The position numbers were made by a program, and so were the translations under genes. A stretch of DNA of 18,431 bases from the NCBI GenBank assembly GCA_002358835.1, contig DEPP01000130.1:710-19140 (forward strand), read 5' to 3'. Below, piece after piece: positions 9,200 to 17,818 of the stretch (within the stretch, counting starts at the first letter, position 1; each line of letters starts with the position of its first letter). The DNA is from Bacteroidales bacterium UBA3389 (lineage in GTDB: Bacteria; Bacteroidota; Bacteroidia; Bacteroidales; P3). The notes under the pieces were generated by a model. It saw nothing but the letters and a program-made list of their open reading frames with translations. It was not told where the DNA came from and ran no database searches.

Positions 9200-10072
9200 A
9201 TGAAAGTAGTAGGTTTTTCGTTCGTAAAGAACGCAGTAAGGTTTGACTATCCGATAGTCGAAGCAATAAAGTCGATATTGCCGATTTGCGATCGTTTTGT
9301 TGTTGCAGTAGGCGATTGTGATGACGGAACGAGAGAATTGATTGAAAGCATAGGCTCTCCGAAGATTGAAATTCTGAATACGGTTTGGGATGAGAGTTTG
9401 AGAGAAGGTGGAAGGGTGTTGGCTGAAGAGACGAACAAGGCTTTTGACAGAATAGAACAAGATGCGGATTGGGCGTTTTACATTCAAGGAGATGAGGTTG
9501 TGCATGAGCAATATCTGCCCGCAATTCAACAAGCGATGGAAAGATATAAAGACAACAAAGAAGTTGAGGGCTTGTTGTTTAATTATACTCATTTCTATGG
9601 CTCATACGATTATGTGGGAGACTCTCGCCGTTGGTATCGTAAAGAGATTCGTATAGTGCGTCCTTGGAAAAACATACGTTCATACAGAGATGCACAAGGC
9701 TTTCGTATAGATGGCAGGAAATTAAAGGTGAAACCTATTGATGCTTGGATGTATCATTACGGTTGGGTTAAGTCGCCTTTCCATCAAGCCGAAAAACAAA
9801 AGAACTTCAACAAATTGTGGCATAGCGATGAGTGGGTTGATAAGAATGTTTCGAAGAGTGATGAGTTTGATTATTCGACAATAGATTCGTTGAAGCTGTT
9901 TGAGGGAACCCATCCAGAGGTTATGCGAAGAAGAATAGAGAACATAAATTGGCAATTCAGTTTTGATCCGACCAAAAAGAACTTCGGAACAAAAGCAAAA
10001 GTGCTTGCGTGGATTGAAAAGCACACAGGTTGGAGGGTTGGCGAGTATCGTAATTACGAAATATTGAAATAG
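9200..10072 (+). CDS. Family 2 glycosyltransferase
   Basis: 290 residues from the ATG at 9200. The frame is open further upstream to 8984, but those 72 extra residues (with a possible start at 9134) are low-complexity and overlap the intergenic -7 element, whereas MKVVGFSFVKNAVRFDYPIV is the usual N terminus of this GT2 subgroup. Residues 35-45 (VAVGDCDDGTR) form the nucleotide-sugar binding strand and loop, and FYIQGDEVVHE (93-103) takes the place of the DxD metal-binding region. There is no membrane segment, so it is probably a cytoplasmic or membrane-associated enzyme that transfers a sugar from a nucleotide donor. The acceptor is unknown; surface polysaccharide or glycoprotein are possibilities. 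It ends 16 bases before tyrS and probably shares its transcript. Confidence 0.85.
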   Translation: MKVVGFSFVKNAVRFDYPIVEAIKSILPICDRFVVAVGDCDDGTRELIESIGSPKIEILNTVWDESLREGGRVLAEETNKAFDRIEQDADWAFYIQGDEVVHEQYLPAIQQAMERYKDNKEVEGLLFNYTHFYGSYDYVGDSRRWYRKEIRIVRPWKNIRSYRDAQGFRIDGRKLKVKPIDAWMYHYGWVKSPFHQAEKQKNFNKLWHSDEWVDKNVSKSDEFDYSTIDSLKLFEGTHPEVMRRRIENINWQFSFDPTKKNFGTKAKVLAWIEKHTGWRVGEYRNYEILK

Positions 10073-10088
10073 AGAAAAATATCAAGAT

Positions 10089-11369
10089 ATGAAAAATTTT
10101 ATTGAGGAATTGCGTTGGAGAAGAATGATTCATGACATAATGCCCGGCACAGAGGAGCAGTTGAACAGCGGTATGACAACGGCATATTTGGGAATCGATC
10201 CGACAGCAGACAGTTTGCATATAGGGCATTTGGTTGGTGTGATGATGCTTACGCACTTGCAACAATGCGGACACAGACCGATAGTTGTGGTTGGAGGAGC
10301 TACGGGAATGATTGGCGACCCTTCTTTCAAGAGTGAAGAAAGAAAACTTTTGAGTCTTGAACAGATAAAGCATAATCAAGAGTGCATAAAAAAGCAATTG
10401 GCAAAATTCATGGATTTTTCGGAGGATTGCAACAATGGTGCTTTGATTCTGAACAATTATGATTGGAATAACAGTTGGACATTCTTGGATTTCATCAGAG
10501 ATATAGGCAAGCATATCACTGTTAATTATATGATGAGTAAGGATTGTGTGAAGAAGAGAATCGAAAGCGGATTGTCGTTCACCGAATTTTCTTATCAACT
10601 TTTGCAGGCTTACGATTTCAAATATCTTTTTGATAATTATGGTTGTCGTTTGCAGATGGGGGGAAGCGATCAATGGGGAAATATCACAAGTGGTACGGAA
10701 TTGATTCGCAAAACCACAGGTGGTGAAGCCTTTGCTTTGACTTGTCCGTTGATAACAAAGGCAGACGGAAAGAAATTCGGTAAAACCGAAAAGGGAAACG
10801 TATGGTTGGATGCAGAAAAGACATCTCCGTATGCTTTCTATCAATTCTGGCTCAATACATCTGATGATGATGCGAAGAAATTCATCAGAATATTCACTTT
10901 GATGCCAAGAGAAGAAATCGAGGCATTGGAAGCCGAACACGACAAAGCTCCCGATATGCGTTTGCTTCAAAAAACTCTTGCAAAGGATATAACAATCAGG
11001 GTTCACTCTCAAGAGGCTCTTGATGCGGCAATGGCTGCTTCGGACATTCTTTTCGGGAAAGGAACAAAAGAATCGCTTGCAGGATTGGATGAAGCAACTT
11101 TCCTTTCGGTATTTGAAGGCGTGCCTACTTTCGAACTTGAAAAAGCTGAATTGGAAAACGGAATAGACATCATAGAGTTGCTTGCAGGAAAAACACAAAT
11201 CCTTGCTTCAAAAGGTGAGGCTCGCAGAGGATTGAAAGAAAATTCGATTTCAATCAATAAAGAGAAAGTAAAAGAAGGTTTTGTTGTCGATTCGTCATGC
11301 CTTTTGAACGATAGATATGTTTTGGTTCAAAAAGGTAAAAAGAACTATTTTATTGTTCGCGTGAAGTAA
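10089..11369 (+). CDS. tyrS: Tyrosyl-tRNA synthetase
   Basis: 426 residues, the usual length for the bacterial enzyme that charges tRNA-Tyr with tyrosine in the cytoplasm using ATP. The class I signature HIGH is at residues 44-47 (in DSLHIGHLVG). The tyrosine-pocket segment SYQLLQAYDF is at 168-177, GGSDQWGN at 191-198, and the KMSKS equivalent KFGKT at 229-233. The C-terminal S4 RNA-binding domain covers about 360-426 (ARRGLKENSISIN and later residues). The ATG follows the glycosyltransferase by 16 bases and no separate promoter is visible, so co-transcription is likely. A strong hairpin follows 31 bases after the stop. I saw no T-box-like leader. Confidence 0.97.
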   Translation: MKNFIEELRWRRMIHDIMPGTEEQLNSGMTTAYLGIDPTADSLHIGHLVGVMMLTHLQQCGHRPIVVVGGATGMIGDPSFKSEERKLLSLEQIKHNQECIKKQLAKFMDFSEDCNNGALILNNYDWNNSWTFLDFIRDIGKHITVNYMMSKDCVKKRIESGLSFTEFSYQLLQAYDFKYLFDNYGCRLQMGGSDQWGNITSGTELIRKTTGGEAFALTCPLITKADGKKFGKTEKGNVWLDAEKTSPYAFYQFWLNTSDDDAKKFIRIFTLMPREEIEALEAEHDKAPDMRLLQKTLAKDITIRVHSQEALDAAMAASDILFGKGTKESLAGLDEATFLSVFEGVPTFELEKAELENGIDIIELLAGKTQILASKGEARRGLKENSISINKEKVKEGFVVDSSCLLNDRYVLVQKGKKNYFIVRVK

Positions 11370-11400
11370 CAACGTTTAGAGAGAATCGAACAAAATAAAA

Positions 11401-11449
11401 AAATCGGAGAGGTTGCAATTGAGTTCAAACCTCTCCGATTTTCTTTTGT
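11401..11449. terminator. Intrinsic terminator, probably bidirectional
   Basis: The arms AAATCGGAGAGGTT (11401-11414) and AACCTCTCCGATTT (11428-11441) pair perfectly over 14 bases around a 13-base loop. A T-rich tract follows on the plus strand (TTTTCTTTT, to 11447) and an A-rich tract (AAAATAAAA) precedes it. It therefore can end transcripts from tyrS on the left and from the convergent membrane-protein operon on the right, whose last gene stops at 11462. Confidence 0.9.
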
Positions 11450-11461
11450 TGTTGTCGTTAT

Positions 11462-12601
11462 TTATATAAGACTTATCAAAACATACGCCCAGTGAGCAAT
11501 GATTCCGGCACAGAGACCTGCGATTGTGTGTGCTAAAAGTGCTTTTGAGATAAGTTTTCTATAACCTAAAGAATCCATCATTGCGGTGTGTGTTGATAGA
11601 TAACCGCTCCAACACATTCCCATTGCAGTAAATACTGCTATTGCGTTTGCATCTAAGATTCCGTTTGCAGCAAAGGTTGGTAAAAGTCCAAGTGCTGCTC
11701 CAACGGCTCCAAGAGCTGTCATAGGGAAGGCAATTAACTCCATGCTTTCAAAGCCAAATAACCATTTGAATACAAAATCTATTTTTTCAGCAAGCCAAGG
11801 CAAGATAGGAACTCCTTCGTATGCCACACCGGCATAACCGATTGTCGCATCTTTTGGTCCGAATGTTATCATCATTACAAGAGTTGAGATAATTAAAACA
11901 CCGGGTATGATTTGTAAACCTAAATCGACACCATTCCTACCTCCGTCCAAAATGGCATTCATTATTCTTATGAATAGGCTCTCTTTCTTTTCTTCTACTT
12001 CTTCTTGTCCTTCGGTTGTTGTTCCTTCAACTTCTACCGGTGAATCCATTTCTGGATATGCTTTAAGCGTGAATTTTTGCATCAATCTTGTAGAGATGAT
12101 ACTTCCAACAAAGGCTCCGAATAATCCGACTAATGCTCCTGAAATGTGTCCATAGCCAACCATGGTGATGATTACTACAAAGCCCATTCCGAATGCTGTT
12201 CCGAAGTTGTTTAATGAAACTAATTGATATTTCTTAAAGAATTTACTGAAACTTTTGTCTTTTGCTAATGAAATGATTGCAGGATTGTCTGAAAGGAAAG
12301 TCATAACGGCTCCTAAGGCTCCTACTCCCGGTAATCTGAATAGGGGTTTCATCAATGGTTTTAGGACCTTCTCTAAAAGGGCAACTACTCCAAATTCAGA
12401 AAATAGCTTGCTTAGGGCTCCCGTAAGCACGGTGATTCCCATTAGATAGAAAACTGTGTTTAATAATAAGTCATGAGCTGTATTCATAATGGTTTTTAAC
12501 ATGTTGCCAGCTCCCATCCTGCTTCCCAATATTAGGAATCCTCCTATGAGAATAACCAAAAAGATTATCGCTCCAAGCGTCTTTTTTGTTGATTTCTTCA
12601 T
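11462..12601 (-). CDS. Nucleoside-recognition (Gate) domain inner-membrane protein
   Basis: 379 residues, strongly hydrophobic, with about eight to ten membrane segments (for example residues 9-27, 45-66, 133-150, 152-172, 229-247, 290-310, 318-335, 355-378). Two Gate-like halves are visible: TVLTGALSKLFSEFGVVALL with LSDNPAIISLAK (57-114), and GLQIIPGVLIISTLVMM (228-244) with the following segment. They are joined by an acidic linker (about 189-208). The layout resembles fused SpmA/SpmB-like proteins and the group named CD0519/CD1768 membrane proteins; the substrate is not established for them. It starts 22 bases after the porin-like gene on the same strand, so the two are an operon. I infer a transport role across the inner membrane, not a sporulation role, because this lineage does not sporulate. 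Confidence 0.8.
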   Translation of the reverse strand: MKKSTKKTLGAIIFLVILIGGFLILGSRMGAGNMLKTIMNTAHDLLLNTVFYLMGITVLTGALSKLFSEFGVVALLEKVLKPLMKPLFRLPGVGALGAVMTFLSDNPAIISLAKDKSFSKFFKKYQLVSLNNFGTAFGMGFVVIITMVGYGHISGALVGLFGAFVGSIISTRLMQKFTLKAYPEMDSPVEVEGTTTEGQEEVEEKKESLFIRIMNAILDGGRNGVDLGLQIIPGVLIISTLVMMITFGPKDATIGYAGVAYEGVPILPWLAEKIDFVFKWLFGFESMELIAFPMTALGAVGAALGLLPTFAANGILDANAIAVFTAMGMCWSGYLSTHTAMMDSLGYRKLISKALLAHTIAGLCAGIIAHWAYVLISLI

Positions 12602-12623
12602 TCTATGTCTTTTGTTTTATGAT

Positions 12624-13625
12624 TTATTTTAATTTCATATTCCATGTGATACCTGCGTTAAGGAATAGGTTTGCAGGCTCTCTGTTATTTGAAGATATTA
12701 TTGCGTGAAGTCTTACGTCTTTGCTGTTTTTGATTGGGAAGTATTCAATTCCTCCTCCATAAAGCATATAATCTGTTCCCGGAGCTACGGTCATTGTCCA
12801 GTAATTAGGAGAAACAAAACGTGAGTACTTTGATTGGTTTTGATCAAAAGAAAGTTTTGCAAAAATATTTAATTGAGGTAATTGATATTTTACTTGTGTT
12901 GCCAATGTGAAATCTGAAAAGAAGTTCTCTTGACCGTCAATGTATTTATTTGTATAGTCAAGGTCTATTACAAAATCACCAAGGTAGAATTGGTTTCCTA
13001 AGGCTATGTAATTTACATAATTGCCTTGATTGTATTCTATAAGGTTTACAGAATATAAAGTCTTCCAAAAATCAGTTATGTTGCCATTCCATAATAGGTT
13101 ATAGGCTAAAAGTTCATCAAAAGGTTGTTGTTTGAAAATTGAATTGCTGATTTGGAAGGTTAAGGCTTGATTTTTTGCATCATTACTCCAAGTAAGAGAT
13201 GTTCCAAATTCATAGCAAGAAGGCATAACATTGCAAAAATCTGAATAGAAATAAACATCTATTGGGGCGTAATCATATTCAAATCCTCCTATTGCTACAA
13301 CTTGTTTACCTGCTGAAAGGGTTAAATTGTTGTTTATATGGTAAGAAAGATACGCCCAATCGGTTGCTTCAAAGAAATTCGAAGTAAAGTTTGTACGATT
13401 CAATCTTTGACGCCAATGATACTCAAATTTGTCGTTGATTTTTCCATCTAACATTATGTTAAGGAACTTACCTGCAAATCCATAACTATCATTATCTCCG
13501 TTGTTGTCAAGGTATTGGTAATCAAAATCGGCTCTCGTGTTGAATTTTAGAGAGAATTCGTTGTTTTGAGCAAAGCAAAGTGCTGAAATTGCTGCAAAAC
13601 AGATAGATAATAATGCTTTCTTCAT
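12624..13625 (-). CDS. Outer-membrane porin-like beta-barrel protein
   Basis: 333 residues from MKKALLSICFAAISALCFAQ, a signal peptide; an in-frame ATG 15 codons upstream at 13670 would put the promoter's -7 element inside the gene, so I prefer 13625. The mature chain shows repeated amphipathic strands (FSLKFNTRADFDYQYLD, FEYHWRQRLNRTNF, AYLSYHINNNLTLSAGKQ, VRLHAIISSNN), in the manner of OprO/OprP-type phosphate-selective porins of Bacteroidota, though I cannot assign the substrate. The C terminus is NAGITWNMKLK, not a terminal aromatic residue. It is the first gene of an operon with the Gate-domain membrane protein, which suggests that the two move the same solute across outer and inner membranes. 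Confidence 0.8.
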   Translation of the reverse strand: MKKALLSICFAAISALCFAQNNEFSLKFNTRADFDYQYLDNNGDNDSYGFAGKFLNIMLDGKINDKFEYHWRQRLNRTNFTSNFFEATDWAYLSYHINNNLTLSAGKQVVAIGGFEYDYAPIDVYFYSDFCNVMPSCYEFGTSLTWSNDAKNQALTFQISNSIFKQQPFDELLAYNLLWNGNITDFWKTLYSVNLIEYNQGNYVNYIALGNQFYLGDFVIDLDYTNKYIDGQENFFSDFTLATQVKYQLPQLNIFAKLSFDQNQSKYSRFVSPNYWTMTVAPGTDYMLYGGGIEYFPIKNSKDVRLHAIISSNNREPANLFLNAGITWNMKLK

Positions 13626-13649
13626 AAATTTTTCTTTAATTTGAGTCTG

Positions 13650-13681
13650 CAAAGGTACGAAAAAACTCATATAGGAGCAAA
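13650..13681 (-). promoter_or_regulatory. Promoter of the porin-Gate operon
   Basis: On the minus strand TTTG (13678-13681), 20 bases, then TACCTTTG (13650-13657). The same -7 sequence is used before the giant adhesin gene. The start at 13625 is 24 bases beyond the -7 element. Confidence 0.75.
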
Positions 13682-13717
13682 AGTAAACGCAAAAGCAATG
13701 AAAAAAGACATAATTTA

Positions 13718-13748
13718 TTTGCAGAGTGCGAAATAATAATTAACTTTG
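13718..13748 (+). promoter_or_regulatory. Promoter of the uppS-bamA-ompH cluster
   Basis: TTTG (13718-13721), a 19-base spacer and TAACTTTG (13741-13748) match the Bacteroidota consensus exactly. It is divergent from the porin operon promoter, with about 36 bases between the two outer elements. Confidence 0.8.
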
Positions 13749-13793
13749 CAGGTTGTTTGGTGTGCAGAAACGTCAGATGGATTACTAACTTAG

Positions 13794-14564
13794 ATGTTGT
13801 TGAATATGGAAATGAAGGATTGCATTGTACGTGAGAGATTGCCTAAGCATATAGCTGTCATAATGGATGGCAATGGTAGGTGGGCAAAGCAAAGAGGGCA
13901 CGAACGTGTGTTTGGTCATAAAAACGGAGTTAATGCAGTTAGACAGGTAACAGAAGCATGTGCCGAATTGGGTGTTGAATATCTTACGCTATATACTTTT
14001 TCTACCGAAAACTGGAATAGACCTAAAGAGGAGATTGATGCTTTGATGTCTATGTTGGTTACAACCATTGCAAGCGAAAAAAAAACGCTTATGAAAAATG
14101 ACATACGTTTGGAATGCATTGGCGATATCGGACAGATAGCAGAAGAAACCAGAAATGCTTTGTTTGAATGTATCGAAAGAACTCGAAACAACAAGAGAAT
14201 GGTTCTTATTCTCGCATTAAACTATTCCTCAAGATGGGAAATCACCGAGATGGTTAAGTCAATTGCCACAAAAGCTAAAAATGGTGAAGTGGCGTTGGAA
14301 CAAATCGATCAGAAGTATATATCGGATAATCTCTCAACAGCTGCATATCCGGACCCGGATTTATTGATACGAACCAGCGGAGAATACAGATTGAGTAACT
14401 ATTTGCTTTGGCAACTTGCTTATTCTGAGTTATATTTCACAAAAACATTATGGCCTGATTTTACAAAAGAGAGTTTGTATGAGGCTATAGTGGATTATCA
14501 AGGCAGAGAAAGACGCTTTGGCAAGATTAGCGAGCAGTTAATCGATAAAACAGTCGAGCAGTAA
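13794..14564 (+). CDS. uppS: Undecaprenyl diphosphate synthase (cis-isoprenyl transferase)
   Basis: 256 residues. This enzyme condenses isopentenyl diphosphate units onto farnesyl diphosphate to make the C55 lipid carrier for peptidoglycan and surface glycans. The N-terminal motif HIAVIMDGNGRWAK (19-32) holds the catalytic Asp25; FSTENWNRP is at 69-77, NYSSRWEI at 143-150, and the C-terminal RTSGEYRLSN (193-202) with Glu212 and WPDF (220-223) completes the family signature. ATG codons at 13806 and 13812 are alternative starts; all would leave the catalytic motif intact. It leads the cluster with bamA and two ompH genes, the usual arrangement in Bacteroidota. Confidence 0.96.
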   Translation: MLLNMEMKDCIVRERLPKHIAVIMDGNGRWAKQRGHERVFGHKNGVNAVRQVTEACAELGVEYLTLYTFSTENWNRPKEEIDALMSMLVTTIASEKKTLMKNDIRLECIGDIGQIAEETRNALFECIERTRNNKRMVLILALNYSSRWEITEMVKSIATKAKNGEVALEQIDQKYISDNLSTAAYPDPDLLIRTSGEYRLSNYLLWQLAYSELYFTKTLWPDFTKESLYEAIVDYQGRERRFGKISEQLIDKTVEQ

Positions 14565-14617
14565 AATTAAATATAAGTTTGCACGTTTACTATTTTGATG
14601 TAAAGTTTTGTTTACAA

Positions 14618-17206
14618 ATGAAAGATATAAGAAGGATATTGTCAATTGTTGTTTTTGGGGTGTTGATTTACCTAAACGCATTCTCCCAAAGCAATAAGAT
14701 AGATATAGATTATTACACTCCCAAAGAATATGAGGTAGGGGGAATTGAGATTCTTGGAGCTGATCATTTGGATCATAATTCTGTGATTCTTTTGTCGGGA
14801 ATCTCCGTCGGAGAGAAAATATTTATTCCAAGCGATAAAATAAGCATTGCGATAGATAAGCTATGGAAGCAAGGTATATTTGAAGATGTTCAGATACTTG
14901 TTTCTAAGGTTGAAGGGAAAACAATATTCCTTACTTATAAATTGGATACCAAGCCAAGGCTTTTGGCATTGAATATACTCGGCGTTAAACGTGCTGAAGC
15001 AGATAAGCTAAAAGAAAAAATGCACATTGCATCGGGTGATGTGGTAACAGAGAATCTCAAAACGAACTGCAAAAACATTATTTATGATCACTTTGCCGAC
15101 AAGGGCTATTATTCAGTTAATACAGAGATTGAAGAAATCAGAGATACGACCGGTGAAAGAAATGAAGTGTTCTTAAAATTTCATATTGACAAAGGTGAGA
15201 AGATTCGAATTGGTAAAATAAACATAACAGGTAATAGCACGAATTTGGTAAAGTCAAGTAAGCTTTACGATTTGTGGTGGAAGCGTTGGAAATCGGAGGA
15301 ATCTCTAACGAAATTGGAGGATAGAAGAGTCAGATCTGAAATGAAAAACACCAAGGAGCAGCGTTGGTGGAGATTTTGGAAGTCTTCTCGATTTATCGAT
15401 GATGAATATCAAGATGATAAAAAGCTTGTGTTGAATGAATACTATAACAACGGATTTCGCGATGCCAAAATCGTAAAAGACAGTGTTTATATTATAGATA
15501 CTTACAAGCGAACTTTCTTTGGTAAGAAGAAACCGGTGAAACAAATCGTGATAGACATGGAGATATACGAAGGAGATAAGTTTTTCTTCAGAGATATCAC
15601 ATGGGTGGGAAATACAAAGTACTCTTCAGAAGAATTATCCAAGAGATTGCGCATAAATAAAGGTGATCCATATAATAAGGAACTGCTTGACAGAAATCTG
15701 CAATATGATCCTACAGGAACGGATATTTATTCACTTTATACTGATGATGGATATTTGTTTTTCAGAGTGATTCCTACCGAGATAAAAGTTGAAAACGATT
15801 CGATAGATATCGAAATGAGAGTTTACGAGGGAAAACAAGCTCGAATAGGTAATGTATCCCTAAGTGGAAATACAGTAACTAATGATTACGTTGTAATGAG
15901 GGAATTGAAGACTTACCCGGGTGAACTTTTCAGTCGTGATAATGTTTATCGTTCTATAAGAGAAATTCAACAGCTTAATTACTTTGATCCTGAGAAAATA
16001 AATCCGGACATAAAGCCTAACGCAGAGGGCGGAACGGTTGATATAGATTATCAAGTGGAAGAAAAAACAAGTTCTACTTTTGACGTTTCCGGCGGATGGG
16101 GAGCAAATATGATAATCTTCTCTGCTGGAATTTCGTTGACCAATTTCTCAACTCAAAAGTTCTTTAAGAAAGATGCGTGGAGACCATTCCCTACAGGAGA
16201 TGGACAAAGATTGAGTTTAAGAGTGCAAACCAATGGAACGTATTACACCCTTGTTAATTTGTCGTTTACCGAACCTTGGTTGGGAGGTAAGAAACCACAA
16301 TCGCTTACTGGAGGAGTTTATTATTCTTATCAGGATGACGGGTATTGGAATACCGGTGGCACGAGAGAATATTATATGGGTATATTTGGAGCTTCTGTTT
16401 CTTTGGCAAAGCGTTTGAAATGGCCGGATGATTACTTCATATTCAGCCAAGGATTAACTTTCCAGCAATATAACGTAAAGAACTATCCGAACTTTGCTAT
16501 GTCGACAGGAGTTTCCACCAACATAAATTATAATTTTACCATTTCGAGAAACTCAATTGATCAACCTATCTATCCGCGTCAAGGTTCTGAAGTAACAATA
16601 TCGACTCAATTGACTTTGCCTTATTCGTTACTAAACAACAAAGACTATTCATCGATGACTGTTGCTGAACGTTTCAGGTGGTTGGAGTATTATAAAGTAA
16701 ATGTAAAAGCAGCATGGTATTTCAATGTGGTAGATGATCTTGTCTTTTCAACAAGAGCAAGATTTGGTTTCTTGGGACAATATAATAGGGAAGTTGGATA
16801 TTCTCCATTTGAAAGATATTATGTCGGTGGAGACGGATTGACAGGTTATAATTTGGATGGTAGAGAGTTGATTTCGTTGAGAGGATATGACAACACAAGT
16901 TTGAATCCGTCAGACGGAGCAACGGTATTTGATAAATACACTTTTGAGGCTCGTTATCCGATAACTTTGAACCCGATGGCATCGGTTTATGTTTTAGGAT
17001 TCTTCGAAGGAGGTAACTCTTGGGCTAACTTCGAAAGCTTTGAGCCGTTCAAGATGTATCGTTCTGCAGGAGTTGGTGTAAGAATCTTCATGCAGATGTT
17101 TGGAACGCTTGGAATAGACTGGGGATATGGTTTCGACGAAATACCCGGCTTTCCAAAGGGAAGTGGATCTCATTTCCACTTCTCTATAAATGGTTCGATC
17201 GATTAA
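14618..17206 (+). CDS. bamA: Outer-membrane protein assembly factor BamA
   Basis: 862 residues from the ATG at 14618, chosen because it gives the signal peptide MKDIRRILSIVVFGVLIYLN ending AFSQ; an upstream ATG at 14579 would bury it. BamA sits in the outer membrane and folds and inserts beta-barrel proteins. Five POTRA domains are readable (about 40-112, 115-193, 197-320, 323-405, 408-482), the third enlarged by a Trp/Lys-rich insertion (218-270) seen in Bacteroidota homologues. The barrel follows (485-862), with SFTEPWLGGKKP at 549-560 and the lid-loop motif LRGYDN at 754-759 (the VRGF equivalent). The last residues, HFSINGSID, do not end in an aromatic residue. The gene is 53 bases after uppS and 26 bases before the first ompH, so one transcript is likely. 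Confidence 0.95.
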   Translation: MKDIRRILSIVVFGVLIYLNAFSQSNKIDIDYYTPKEYEVGGIEILGADHLDHNSVILLSGISVGEKIFIPSDKISIAIDKLWKQGIFEDVQILVSKVEGKTIFLTYKLDTKPRLLALNILGVKRAEADKLKEKMHIASGDVVTENLKTNCKNIIYDHFADKGYYSVNTEIEEIRDTTGERNEVFLKFHIDKGEKIRIGKINITGNSTNLVKSSKLYDLWWKRWKSEESLTKLEDRRVRSEMKNTKEQRWWRFWKSSRFIDDEYQDDKKLVLNEYYNNGFRDAKIVKDSVYIIDTYKRTFFGKKKPVKQIVIDMEIYEGDKFFFRDITWVGNTKYSSEELSKRLRINKGDPYNKELLDRNLQYDPTGTDIYSLYTDDGYLFFRVIPTEIKVENDSIDIEMRVYEGKQARIGNVSLSGNTVTNDYVVMRELKTYPGELFSRDNVYRSIREIQQLNYFDPEKINPDIKPNAEGGTVDIDYQVEEKTSSTFDVSGGWGANMIIFSAGISLTNFSTQKFFKKDAWRPFPTGDGQRLSLRVQTNGTYYTLVNLSFTEPWLGGKKPQSLTGGVYYSYQDDGYWNTGGTREYYMGIFGASVSLAKRLKWPDDYFIFSQGLTFQQYNVKNYPNFAMSTGVSTNINYNFTISRNSIDQPIYPRQGSEVTISTQLTLPYSLLNNKDYSSMTVAERFRWLEYYKVNVKAAWYFNVVDDLVFSTRARFGFLGQYNREVGYSPFERYYVGGDGLTGYNLDGRELISLRGYDNTSLNPSDGATVFDKYTFEARYPITLNPMASVYVLGFFEGGNSWANFESFEPFKMYRSAGVGVRIFMQMFGTLGIDWGYGFDEIPGFPKGSGSHFHFSINGSID

Positions 17207-17232
17207 AAAAAATAAATTAAACAAATTTGGAT

Positions 17233-17760
17233 ATGAAGAAATATTTGATTGTATTATTGCTTACCGTTCTTTCGTTGGGCGGTTATGCACAAAAGTATGC
17301 GTGTGTTGATACAGAGTATATATTGAGTAATGTGCCTGAATACAAACAAGCACAAAAGGAATTGGAAGAAGTGTCTGTTCAATGGCAGAAGGAAGTTGAG
17401 GTTAAATTTCAAGCAGTTGACAGATTGTACAAGGCGTTTCAAGCTGAGGCTGTAATCTTGCCTGCAGATCTTAAAGCACAAAAAGAAAATGAAATAATAG
17501 CAGCAGAAAAAGAAGCGAAGAATCTTCAAAAGCAAAGATTTGGTAATGATGGTGATTTGGCAAAAAAACGTTCCGAACTTGTAAAGCCAATACAAGACAG
17601 AATATACAACGCAATTGAAAAAGTTGCACAAGAGAAAAATTACTCTGTTGTATTTGATAAGGCAGGAGGAGCAACAATACTTTATGTAGATAATAAAACC
17701 GATATAAGCGATCTTGTTTTGGCAGAGTTGGGTTACAAAATAAGTTCACAAAAACGATAG
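17233..17760 (+). CDS. OmpH/Skp family periplasmic chaperone (first copy)
   Basis: 175 residues from the ATG at 17233; a TTG six bases upstream is in frame but unneeded. The signal peptide MKKYLIVLLLTVLSLGGYAQ is followed by KYACVDTEYILSNVPEYKQA, the family's N-terminal strand and helix, then a long charged helical arm (about 40-130, rich in Lys, Glu and Gln) and the C-terminal strand part with VVFDKAGG and ILYVDNKTDISDLV. Skp proteins form trimers in the periplasm and hold unfolded outer-membrane proteins for BamA, which fits the position 26 bases after bamA. Confidence 0.92.
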   Translation: MKKYLIVLLLTVLSLGGYAQKYACVDTEYILSNVPEYKQAQKELEEVSVQWQKEVEVKFQAVDRLYKAFQAEAVILPADLKAQKENEIIAAEKEAKNLQKQRFGNDGDLAKKRSELVKPIQDRIYNAIEKVAQEKNYSVVFDKAGGATILYVDNKTDISDLVLAELGYKISSQKR

Positions 17761-17775
17761 TCCGCTAAAAAAGCG

Positions 17776-17783
17776 TATCTTTG
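17776..17783 (+). promoter_or_regulatory. -7 element (TATCTTTG) before the second ompH
   Basis: An exact TAnnTTTG match, followed by CAAA, lies 35 bases before the ATG at 17819. No TTTG is found at the usual distance upstream, so it may act as a weak internal promoter that lets the second chaperone be made apart from bamA. Confidence 0.5.
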
Positions 17784-17818
17784 CAAACCGAAATAATAAT
17801 AAACAAAAGAAAAATAGA

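Noticed and set aside
9957..11198. Minus-strand open frame of 413 codons
   Set aside because: It lies opposite tyrS, whose motifs are unmistakable; its Cys/Phe/Ser-rich translation resembles no protein family.
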